A DNA stretch of 64,000 nt from Sarcocystis neurona (taxonomy: Eukaryota; Apicomplexa; Conoidasida; Eucoccidiorida; Sarcocystidae). The DNA lies in contig KL647302.1 of NCBI GenBank assembly GCA_000727475.1, forward strand, positions 2,241,234 through 2,305,233, in the 5' to 3' direction. A program made the translations under genes and the position numbers. Positions 13,549-26,407 of this stretch are shown in pieces; positions within the stretch are counted from its first letter, which is position 1, and each line of letters opens with the position of its first letter. Below the pieces are notes generated by a model. That model made no database searches. It saw nothing but the letters and a program-made list of their open reading frames with translations, and was not told the origin of the DNA.

Positions 13549-16500
13549 GTATACATACGTATATGTACATGGACATATATATATAAATGTGAGTCTGTTT
13601 CTCTCACACACTCTTTTTCCATATATATGTATGTATGTATATATCTGAATGTTTTCTCTCTGTGTGTCTTTCTGTTTATATATATATGTGTATATATATG
13701 TGTATGTGTGTATCTGTGTAGATTTGAACGCATGCACCTGTGTCTATTTGTGTATGTTGGTCTGTGTGTTGTGCGCACAAGGGAGTAGTTTTAGCTGCGA
13801 CTTTCTGTTGTCTTTCGAAGGGGTAACGGGTGTTTCAGAGGGAGAGGAAGAAGGCGAGAAGCGAGAGTGTATTTTTCAAAGAAGATGAAAAGTAGAAAGG
13901 GCTCCTCCGAGGGAGGTGTGGACCCAAACGGAGTTCGCAGAGGACCGGAGAACACGCGCGCAGAAGAAAAGGAAGAGTTGCCGGCAGACGAAGTGGAGAA
14001 AACTCTCGAAATTGGGGCAGAGGAACAGCAAGTGAGGTTGCCGGGTCACCAGCAAGTATACAGAAGCGAAAAGGGAACACCATTCGTGGGGGAGGTTTCC
14101 TAGCGGAAGTTATCCGAAGGAACTCCTGCGAAGGGAAGTTCTGCTGAAGGAAATATTTCTTGAAGAGGAAGACTACTGCAGAAGACTTCTCGAGGGGCAG
14201 GCTAACGAAGGAGGGTCCTCCTTCCAGAATTCCACACTGCAGAGAGTTTTTTGAAGAACGTCTTTTCTGTTAGGCGGTCGAAGAAGAAGTGTTCTGCGCT
14301 CGGCGAAGTCCACCTGCAGGCCGCGGGGGCGTGTCGTGTAGATCGGAGAAGAAATGAAAAGGGAAGAAGTGGCACAGAAAGTGCGGGAGAAAAAGCAGCA
14401 AAGTGGACAATGCGAATAGAAGTGCACACACAGAAGAGAAGAAAGGAAAAGCGATGTAAACAAAGAACTACTCATACATACGTACATACGCCTACACACG
14501 TACATACACGCGTATGTATAGGTATACACTTCTTAGTACGTGTGTGGACGTGTGTGTACGCATACACATATATGGATATATGTATGTATGCGTATATGTA
14601 TATATGCATATATGTGTATATTCGCACACATGTACACAGTCTCCAGGTAAGAAGAATCCAGAGAAAGAAAAAGTGCAGAAGAGAAGAAAACGAGAAAAAC
14701 AGAAACACAGAGAAAAGAAGTGAGGCGGGGAAATTAGAAGAAGAGAGCGTCCACGTGCGTTGTTTCGCATGCGCCCCTGCAGCGACGGCGACGACCTTCT
14801 CGCCCTTTGCGACAACTGTCCCGAGGTAAGCATGCACATACATCCAATCTACACACATATATATTTCCTCTACAAACACAAATATGAAAGTCAGCACATA
14901 CATATATATGTTCATTTATATAAACACGTGTGTGTGTGGGCATATATATATATATATGGTTGTACACGTATGTTCTCTACTTCAGTTATAGCCGTTCTAC
15001 AAATAAGTGTACATGTATGTATATATGCTTGTATGGGTAGAGGCATGGTTTTACCTATATATACATATACAGGCATATATATATATATGTGTGTGTATGC
15101 ATACGTGTACAGGTGTGTGTATATGAATGTGTGTATCGCTGTGTTGGATACGGAGTACACCGGGGGTGCGCATGCGTTTCTGCATGCACGTAGCAACAGA
15201 CATATCCTCGCCCTCTTCCGTCGTATGAATCCCCGTCTCGATTTCTCTATACATGTGTGTAGTAATAATGTAGCCGCGCCCCTTTCTCTCTATATATATT
15301 TATGTATATTATCTCTCCGCATGCGTCTCTGTGTGTTTGTGTGTGTCCCCACGCATACATTGATATGTCTGTCTCTCTCTAAATATGTGTGTCTGTATTT
15401 ATGTGTATTATATTCACGCGTGGATATGTGTCTTCATACGTCTATACATGCTCGCACACAGGCCTACAGTTTTCTGTGTGTCTCCTCCTACTACGCCGGT
15501 ATTTGTGTGAAGCTTTATATGCACACATATATGTATGTACAACTCCCAACAGACGTACTCGCAGGCATGTGTACCTCAATATATTCAAAGACGTCTGTCT
15601 GTGTATATATCCCCGTGTACTGGCCACATCCGTATACACACACACACATATACATAGGTACACCAATGCACACACATATAATATGCGATTACCTGGGGCT
15701 ATGTATGTGTATATGTATGTGGAGGAACAGAGACGAACAGACAGAGAGACAAAATATAAAAATATAGATATATGTGTAGACCTGCACACAGATAATATAG
15801 GGTCACCTGTGTGGCGGCACCTATGGAGAGGGACAGAAGGAGAGCATGAAAGAGAGAAGTGTATGGACACGTGTAAGCGCACATGTATATCTCTATATAT
15901 AGTTGTCTTCATCTGTGTGTGTATATATATGTATGGGGCTCTCTATACAGATAGATATACATGCATATATATATAAAAGGTGTAAACGATTGTAGGAGTA
16001 TTGGACACGCACGTATTTCCTCCCAACGTGATGAGAAGAACTTCCCTTTGCATGCGTCAAGCGAAGATTTACTCGGCATGCGCAGGTGAACGTTTCTGCC
16101 ACTTCTTCCCCCCAATATATCTCTCTTCAGTACGTCCTGCACAGAAAAGTATGTATGTGTCTGCGTACACAATATTGGCTATCACCCACGTATATGTGTG
16201 GCTAGTGCCGTGTATACTTATATGCGTATATACGTATATTCACAGGAGACATATAGTGCATACATTTATATTCACATAGATACATATATATATATATATG
16301 TACACACCAAGAGCTCCTATTGTGTGTGTATATTCATATATATATGTATATATACATATTATATTCATATGTATGTATATATTCATAAGGGCAAATATTA
16401 AGCAGTTCCACACGTATACATTTATATATGTATCCATATACATACATATATATGTGTTCATAAGGACAATCCTTGGGCAGATCTACGTATATATAAATGT

Positions 16501-19500
16501 ACGTTGTGTATACATTTTGTATATGTGTGTTTGCGCAGAGATCCTGCTCGTAGACACACATGCATGCGTGTATTTATATATGTGTGTGTGTTTCTGTGAA
16601 TGCGTATAACTGCCTAATATTGCGGATGTGTACGTACGCACACGTATATGCGTGTATATATATATGCGTATAAATGTCTAATATTGTAGACGTGTCCGTG
16701 CACCTGTGTACATACATGTATATACATGTCTATAATCATAGGGATCTCTCCTTCTACACATACGTATGCATATATGTATATAGATGTGTCTAAGTCTAGT
16801 TCTGTAGCTGTATTACACATACGTATATACATGTGTGTGGGTGTCTACTATCGGAGATCTCTCCATGTATATATACATATGTGTGTGTAAATGTCTAATA
16901 CTGCAGATGTGTAGGTACACGTATGTATATACATGAATATCCCTGCATATACATATGTACATACAAGTATATACATGTCTAATATTGGAGCTCTCTCCGC
17001 CTACATATGTACATATATATGTATACGTATATGTGTGTGATATTTTGTGTGTACATATGAATGTGTGCGCATCTGCTGTTGGGTGTGTTTGTTACCTTAC
17101 CAAGTCTATGTGTACCAATGTATATATATGTAGGTCTTACGAGAAGCTCCTCTGTATATATATACATATATATATATTTGCAGGTCTTAGGAGAAGCTCC
17201 TCTGCACACAGACGTGCGGACGTGTGTTGGTGTGTTGGCCGCAGCCCTTTTCAAATGCGTTGTTTACCTGCTGCTGTCTCTGTGTCTGTCTCGCTTTGCA
17301 ATACTTGGCAGGAGGCCGAGGCCGTGCGTCGCTTTCCGCAGTCTGTAACTCTGCGACACCTCTACACGTTCATCTGCATGCCGACGATGTGTTTTCAGGT
17401 ATGACTCGCTTCTCTTCTGGCAAATCTAACGAATGCTCCTGCATCCATCTAGACGCCAATACATGCATATTCGTATGGATACTTCTGTCTGTCTCACTGT
17501 CTCCCTGTCTCTGTCTCGCTGTCTCCGTCTCGCTGTTTCTCCCTGTGTCTCGCTCTCTGTCTTTTCTCTCTGTATTTGCAGAGGTTTGTGAAGGGGAGGA
17601 GGTTCATCTATTTGAGAAGAGAACGGGGAAATAATTGCTGGATGCGAGGAAGGTGTAGTTTTCTCTCTATTCATATCAATAAATGTGCGACGCCTGCGCA
17701 TCTGTCTGCCGAGGGCGTGTGTGTCTTACCGAACACAACTCACCCCTCTCGTATCAAATTAGAAGACAAATATACAAACAAAATTGCGTCCTATATATAT
17801 ATATATATGTATACACATATACATATACCTGTTCATACATATATATATATGTGTAGGTGCGCATCTATTTATATATACCTGTTAATACGTGTATGTATAT
17901 ATATACTTATTTATACATTTATGTATGTATACATATATATACACGTATTAGTAGGTACCTATATATATATATGTATTAGTAGGTACATATATATATATAT
18001 GAATGTAACTACACAACAAATCTTGACAGATGCTGATGTGCCTGCTGTAACGCAGATCTCCTTGTACCTAAAACCAGACAGAAAGGTCCCAACTGCAACC
18101 CCATATATATATGTACATGTGTTTGTGTAGATATATGTATATATGTATTTGTTTGTATTTATTTGTATTATTTCTTTATAAAATCATGTATGCGTATGTA
18201 TTTATAGACACATATGTGCGCGGGCGTTTTGTGAACATAAATACGTGTAGAAAAAGGCTCCTGACAATTGGGTAGGCGTGACGAACTCTTCTGCGGGTGG
18301 CCCGTTATTCTGTTCCACTTGATCATTCCTTGGTCGATATACATACACATTATCTCTGTAGATAATATATTTTGTATATATGACATACTCCATATATTTT
18401 GTATATGAAATACATTATATGCATACATGGAGTATAACGCGTCTATGAAAAAGTGTGTCTCTGTGTGTATGTGTGTGTGTGTGTTTGTACGTAGAAAAAG
18501 CAGCTGCGTGTGTATGTGATATGATGAGTAGGCGCAGCAAAGGTGGAAGTACTTTTGATACGTAGAACCTGAAGAAGTCCACTTTTTGAAGAATTACATC
18601 CCCCCACATGTGTGGATGTGTGTGTTTGCGTATGCGGTGCAGTTCTACTACCCACGGGTCCCGAGCATCCGGTGGTTCTCCGTAGCGAGACACGCCTTCG
18701 AGTCTGCGGTTTGTCTGGCGATTATGAAGTGCGTCTCGCCGTATTTTCTGCTTCCCTTTCCGCAGCGACTTTCCCAGGAAATCTCCTTCTTGCCGATATC
18801 CACAGCAAAACGCTCGTCCGAACGACTGGCGATACGTACAAAGGCAGACAGAGGGGCGGCCGGAGAGCGGGGCACTGACGGAGAGACAGACAGACACAGG
18901 GAGGCAGACAGAGAGACATTTTCACACAGAGAGAGAAAGCGAGAGAGGCACGAACATATGCACAGTGTGGGGAAGAGAAGTTCTGTTGACGGGAGAAGAA
19001 GAAGAAATGGCTCGGGCAAAAAACGTTCGAGTGACTTGCTGTCCCAAAGAGAAGACGCAGACGACGGGGCGATGCGTTTCGACTCGCTCACCCACTTTCC
19101 ACCGAGTCGTCACCTTCTCCGGTGTACGTACACCACACGGTGGGGGAGAAAGGTGCTGCGCAGAGAGAGCTGCTGCTTCGGCAGAAGAAATACATCCACC
19201 ACCTGCTCCGCTGCAGGAACTTCGTCGACCTGCCTCTACGCCTCATACAACCCCACGCGCTCGTCTCTCTGTCTCTCTCCGTTTCTGTCTCTTTTCTGTC
19301 TCAGTCTCTTCTCTGTCTCTGCCCTTCTGTGGCCGTGTCTTCTCCCTCTGTATGTGTGTGTGTCTCCCTCTGTATGTGTGTGTGTCTCCCTCTGTGTGTG
19401 TGTGTGTGTCTCCCTCTGTATGTGTGTGTCTCTCCCTCTGTGTGTGTGTGTCTCCCTCTGTGTGTGTGTGTCTCCCTCTGTCTCTGTGTGTGTCTCCCTC

Positions 19501-22500
19501 TGTATGTGTGTGTCTCTGTCTCTGTCTCCGTGTGTCTCTCCCCGTCTCCGTGTGTCTCTCTCTGTCTCTGTGTGCGCGTCTCCCTCTGTACGTGTGTGTC
19601 TCCGTCTCCGTGCGTGTCTCCCTGTCTCCGTGCGTGTCTCGCCCTGTCTTCATGTCTCTCTCTGTGTGTCTCCGTGTGTGCCTCCGTCTCCCTCTCTCTG
19701 AGTCTCTCTCTGTATTTTTGTGTGCCTCTGTCTCTGTCTCTGTGCGTGTCTCCCCCTGTCTCTCTGTGTGTCTTTCTGGTTTTCTCTTTTTCTTCCTCTC
19801 TGTATCCTCCTGTCTGTCTCTTTCTTCACGTGCAGAGACGGGGGGTCTCGCGCAAAGGCTTCTTCTTCTTCCTTGGCGCCGCTGCATCTTGAAGAAGAAA
19901 ATGACATGCCAGCAAACCTCTACTCGTCTGTGGAGAGATCTGACGCAGTGGACTTCACCATTCTCTCTCTCTCTCAGTTTTGCTTTCTCTCGCTTTCTCT
20001 TTTTTCTCTGTATACATGTGTATGTTATGTTGGAAGGCGACTTACGTGTATGTAGTTGCCTTACTTCATTCTTTGTCTCTCTTCTCTGTCTCTTTCTGAG
20101 TTGTAAGTATCTCCCCACCATTTTTGTTGTGAGCCACTTCTTCTACAAATATGAACAGATGTACGTTGTTACCTTCTCAACAAATATAGAGGTGTGTGAA
20201 CGGACGGGAGAAGTTGATAGAGAAGCGGAGATGGAGCTCGGGAGAGCTCTACACCACGGACGTACATCTTTGATGAATTTTCCTTCTGCTGATTGCTTGT
20301 CTGTGTCTGTGTGCATGTCTGTGTGCATGTCTGTGTGTCTGCACCGCGTTGTTTTCGTGGTGGGTGTGAAGTGCAGCACCGGGTGGTGTGTACGTACACC
20401 CCGCAGCGGCTGTGTGGAGAAAAAAGAACTCGTCCTGCTTCGTCACGCCCGTTTTCTTGTCGGCGGCCGTGCCTGCTAACTTCTGTTTTCCTGCTGTGCT
20501 GCAATTTCCCTTCTTCAGAATCGTTATCGATCAACATATTTATCCGGTCGTTGACAACTCCTTCACAATCACCGAACTCCACACAATTCCGCTGACGACG
20601 CTCCTCTTCCACTTCTTGGACAGGGTACTTCCCCCCTTTATATATCTCTGTGTCGCCCTGTCTCTTTTTCTCCGTGTGTGTGCGTGTCTCCGTCTCCCTG
20701 TCTCTCTGTCTCCGTCTCTCTGCGTGTGTACGAGTGTGGCGGTCTCTCTTTGCCCCTCTCTTCTTTTTTCTCGCTTTTCGTATGGCAGAAGCACGCACTA
20801 ACTTGACTCCATCCTCATATGTGTATGTATACATTTACTCCCCCCTGTTATAATATGCGTGTATATATATATGCGTACGTACATATGTACGTACATGTAT
20901 ACAGCTATAAACTCATACAGATATACGTACACGCGTGTATGTATGTATGTGGATATTGTTTACCCGTAGCTGCTTCTCTGAGAGTATAACAAACACGCGG
21001 ATATGTTACAAATGTGTATATGTCGCTGTTCGTATTCATTTGAACGGCGGACGCGCATGTGTGGCAGCAAAAGACGAAAAGAAAGAGTATGTATGTGTCT
21101 TCCTCTTTTCTCTCCTATATGCGCATATACAGGTATATGTGGGAGTGTCAACATATATATATATGTATTTCTCTCTCTTTCTCTGTATGCACACATATAT
21201 GTATATACATATATGTATGGAAAAGAGAGAGTGTGTCCGTCCCCCTTTTCTTTTTTGCATGTACGCATATACATGTATACGTCTATGTGAAAGTGTCAAC
21301 ATTTGTGTATATATATATATGTATGTTTTCTTCTCCTCTCTTTCCCTGTATACATATATATATATATATATATGGAAAGGAGAACGGGTTTCCGTCCCCT
21401 TCTTTATCTGTATATGCGTATATGCATGTACATGTATATATATATATATATATGAAACTATCAACATCTACATAAGTTGACTCTGTCTCTCATGTGTTGA
21501 CGCCGTCTCTGTCTCTTTCTCTTTGTATGTGCGTATGTATATATATGTATATGTCTCCACATATCTTTACATATATTTCTGCATAGATGAAGGACAGTCT
21601 CTTCATATATTTCTCTGTCTTTTTCTGTCCCTCTGTCTGTCTGTAAGTCCGTCTCCCTGTCTACAAGTGTATATATCTCCGTATGTGGGGGGATGCCAGT
21701 GCCTCCGCCGACTTCGCTTCCTTTTTTTCTTCCACTTTCTCTGTGAGGGAAAGTGGCTCTGTTCGGAGGAAACGAAAAGCGTGTAGAATTGTGGGAGGTG
21801 TACGTACACCCCGGTTCAGAGAGTAGAACCGTTTGTGGGACGTGTACGTACACCCCATTTTTGTAGGATACAAGTTCTTCCGAGACAGCAGCAGCTGCTG
21901 TTTGGTAGCTGCGCTGCATTTCTCTCCCTTTGCGTCACTGTTTGTCTCCCCCACGCGACTGTCCTCCTCCTTTGCTTGCGCCGAAAAAAAGGGAACGCTT
22001 TGTCGAGGCAGGCAGGAAGAGAACTAGAGCAACTTCCTTCTGCTGCGCGTGCGCGTAAAAACGTATTCTTAGACCTGCTGCGCGAGCGAGAGAGCTGCTA
22101 CTGCTGCTGCTCCAGGTCTTGCGCGCGCGTGCTGCTCTTTTGTTGCGGGAGATTCTCTTTCTGCTGCGTTTGCTGCTGTGGCGACAGCTACTTGTATTGC
22201 TCTTACCTCTCGTGCTGCTGCTTCTGCTGCTGCTGTTGCTCCTTGCGCGGTGGTAGCTGCTGTGCGGCTACTTCTGCTGCAGGCAGCCTTCTTTGTGCTG
22301 CTGCCGCTACTTCGATTGCTGTTGCTGTTGGGGCGCGCGGACTTCTACGGCTGCTGCTGCTGCTTTGCGCTACGGTTGCGACTGCTTATGCTGTTGCTCC
22401 TGTTGCTGTTCCTGTTGCTGCTGCTACTGCTATTTTGTCTTCTGTTGCTCCTGCTGCCGCTGCTACTGTTGCTGTTGCTCCGCTGCTGTTGCTGCCGTTT

Positions 22501-25500
22501 TTGTTGCTTCTCTTGCTGTTGCTGTTGCTGCTGGCTCTGCAGTTGCTCCCGTCGCTCCTGCTCCTCCGGCCGCGCTGCTGCTACTGCTATGCGTCTGTTG
22601 CGTCCGCTCATGCTGTTGCTGTTGCTGCTGCTGTTGTTGCTGTTGCAGTTGCTGTTGCTGCTGTTACTGTTGCTGTGTGTTGAGGTGGCGGTGTCCCGTG
22701 GCGTCTGCGGGGGCTGTTACTTTTATTGATGCTGCTGCAGTTATCGCCGCTGCTGCTGTGTTCGCTGCTGCTGTTGTTGCTGCTGCGGCGATTTTTTCTG
22801 TTGCAGATGGTACGGCTGTCCATCCCAAATTTGTACGTGTGGCTGCTGATGTTCGTCGGGTTATTCCACCACTGGTGTAACATTCTTGCGGAAATTACCC
22901 GCTTTGGCGATCGACAATTTTACCTGGTAAAGTTTTTTAAAGTTATTAAGAAGTCAATCAGGAGCAAGACAAACAAAGAGACACGACGCGAACATCCGCT
23001 TCGTCTTACATATATATATATATATATGAGTGTGTGTATACGTCTTTCTCTCCCTCCCTGTGTACGTATATATACATATGTAGGTATATATGTGTTTGTA
23101 TATATGAAATTTTATATTTCTGTCTCTCTCTGTGTACATCTATATATGCTTCTATAGGTATGCGGAAATACGAAGTTCACCGTCCTCCTGTATATATATA
23201 CATTTATATATAGATACATAGGGGAAGAAAGAGATATGCAGATAACTATATATATATATACCTTATTTTGAAGGCCCCCCATGCGTGTATATATATGTTT
23301 GTGGAGACGGGACGACGTACGTAGTTTCTAAACGTATACACATAAATATCGATATACATACATGTGTCTATATATATACTTCACAAATTACGCACTTGCT
23401 TGGCTCGGAAGAGGCGCGTTGCTATTTTATCTTCTTCAACAAAATAAGAAGAAGAAGAAGGAGTTCTACACAAAGCGCTTTTGATTTTCATTTGAGCGTA
23501 TACGATAATCAACACACATTCACAAAGAAGTCAAACTTCGAAAAGAGTAATACACATATATATTCATAAATGTAGCAGTATATATATATATGTACGTATA
23601 TATATAAGAATGTATGTATAGCTGTAACACGACAAGAGAGCAATATATGTATATCTACATATAAATGTAGCTGCATATATATATATATGTATACTATAAT
23701 GCATGTATAGCTGTAACACGTGTTCATATATATATACATTATAATTTATGTATAGCTAAAACACGTCAACACGTGTAAATATATCTCCACGTGTATCTAT
23801 AAGTAATGTATGTGTAGATACAATACGGTCCCTCCATACATGTATAACATGTATGTAGGTAGGGCGCTGTCGCTGCATGTAGAGAAGAATATTTGTATCT
23901 TCATAGCGACGTGCAGATGAAGTTCTACATTTTTTTCGTCTTTTTTTCCCTTTCTCTTCCTTTACACGTACGTATACATGCTACATTGATGTGTAACAGT
24001 GTAGCTACACGTGTATATATAAATATATAATAGTGTATGTATTGCTACTGTGATTAAGCTGTAGCTGCATATAGAAGAGAGTCTACACAAATAGCGACGC
24101 TACTTTAGCTGGCATATATGTAGTAAAATATGTATACTTATAACGCTGTAGCTGCAAATCCATATATGTATAGAGTCATATGGGTATGGGTAGGACACTG
24201 TAGCTGCCTTTGTGTTACAATACACGCGCAACTATAAACTGTAGCTGCAACTATAAATAAATAAATGTAGTCATAAATGCAGAACTAGGACACTTTAGCT
24301 GCAGACACATATATATATGTACATGTGTGGTCCTCCATGTATAGGCAGGACACTTTAGCTGCAAATATATATGTGTAGTCATATATGTATAGGCAGAACA
24401 GTTTAGCTGCGCGTGTCTGTATAATGAATTCTGCCGCTGTATGTAGGGGTACATAGGCACCTGTGCAAGGTAAGGGGTCCAAGGGACAGCCGCTGGACTT
24501 TACATGGACAGGTAGGGGGAAGAGTCACACAGGCTTCTGCAAGCGTGTCTCGTGGATCCCCCTCGAAGGGCGCGCGCCGACGAAGAGAAGAAGACTTCCA
24601 CGCAAAAAATGTGGAAGAAACATGGCGAGACGTACTTCTTCGGGCTGTGCGTGTGTTATGTGTGGGAGATGCTGTCACGCACAGAAGACGGCCCCGCGTT
24701 GAGAATCTCCGCGTCTCTGTGCCCACGTCTTCATGTGGATGTCCCTCCGTCTACCAATAAAAACATGTTTCTCATGTATATGTATATATATGTATGTGTG
24801 GTGGGGGGGGGGGGGGGTATATTCATGTCTGTGTGTGCGCATGCGCATGCGCGGGGTAGAAGACGAAAATGCATGCGCCCCCTTCGACAGAGGGCCGCAG
24901 AGGTCCGGCGACGCGCGCGCCCGCATCGGTGGCAGGGACGCATGCAGGCCACCCAGGCAGCTGGGCGCGCGTGTGTGGGCAGCGTAGCATGCACTGCTGC
25001 TGCGCGTGTAGGGGTGAATATTTGTGACTTGCAGGACTGGTGGAACGCGTCTTCCGTGGGAGAATACTGGAGAAAGTGGAACCTCCCCATCCACTACTTT
25101 CTCAACAGACACGTGAACAAGCCTCTGCGCCGTGCCAGTAGGTCCCCCTCTCGCACGTTGTCTCCCGCCTTCACCTCCCTGCCCCGCTGCCTCCTCGGGA
25201 AGTCGTGTTCGTAGATGGGAACATTTGGGGGAGGGGCAGGATAGTTGCTGATGTATGCGTGTGGATGGCGGAATACGAAAAAAAACTTCCCTCCCCCCCC
25301 TCCCGCTACGCCACGGGTCGTCACGATCGAGTCAACATATGTGTGTAGACACATTTATACGTATATACGTGTTTATCTACGCATACGTATGTGTCAATAT
25401 TGATATATGTGTGTATGTAGGTATATATATGTATGTGTGTCCGTAGGTATGTATGTATATGTCTGGATGTATATGTATATATATGTCTATATGTATATAT

Positions 25501-26372
25501 GTCTTTCTATGTCTATATGTATATATATGTCCGTATATATATATATATGTCTATATGTGTATGTGCATGTATGTCTACACCTGTCTGCACACATACTTGT
25601 GTGTGTCCCTACGTATATGTATGTGCGTGTAGTATATAAATATAAATATATATGTATATGTAGGCACACCTATAAGCGAAGAAAGACTTTTAAGTATGTA
25701 TAGGCATACATAGACACGGGCTCACGTACGTGTACAGAAGTAATAGCGCAGCCGCACCCGTACACACCCTCACATATATAGATATATATGTCGATGTGTC
25801 TCTGCACAAGATTCAACGCGGAGGCGTGTACTCCCGTAGATATTAGTTTGAATGGATAACACTTTGCAGAAGTTTGATGGGTCTCTTGCCCGTGTGGGGC
25901 GGGGGACGTCGGCTTGGGCTGGCACACTGCCTCTGCGCGCCGCAGCCTTCCTCTTCTGCTGCTGCTGTCAGAGACATGTCACCGCTGCAGATGGTGCTGC
26001 TTTGTGAGAAGGACGAGGAGCAGGAAGAACAGGAGGAGGCGTGTCTGTCGTGTTGCAGAAGCACTTCTGCCCACTGTGGCGTTTTTTTTTCTTTTGCATG
26101 TGCCTGTGTGTCTGTGTGTGTACATATATACGTATGGATGCACGCGTGTGTGTACCCGCCGTCTTCTCTCGCTTCTTGTTGCCTTCTGACGTGCGTGCGT
26201 CGCCATTTCCTCTTTCTCTTCTCCTCGTATTTTTTTCCTTCGCAGATTTTCCGCGCAGCGTTGCTACGAGCACGGTCTTTTTGATATCTGCGCTGCTGCA
26301 CGAGTACATGGTCTCCGTCCCTCTACACCTCGGGTGGACTGGCTGGGTCTTCTTTGCCTTCATGGGTAACCA

Positions 26373-26407
<35 letters not shown>

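Noticed and set aside
14783..14825. PHD-finger-like [15 protein letters not shown]
   Set aside because: The Cys pattern resembles a PHD finger, but the segment is too short, later zinc ligands are absent, and it fits exactly in phase as the linker exon of DGAT1.
18729..19121. Arg/Glu-rich continuation of DGAT1 exon 8
   Set aside because: The frame stays open for about 130 codons, but ending exon 8 at donor AA|gtgcgt (18728) gives a gap-free alignment with the family across exons 8-9 and keeps phase, so the read-through is intronic.
18965..20479. A 504-codon plus-strand frame rich in Cys/Leu/Ser/Val
   Set aside because: The length comes from the GTGTGTCTCCCTCTG minisatellite, and the frame overlaps DGAT1 intron 8 with no family resemblance.
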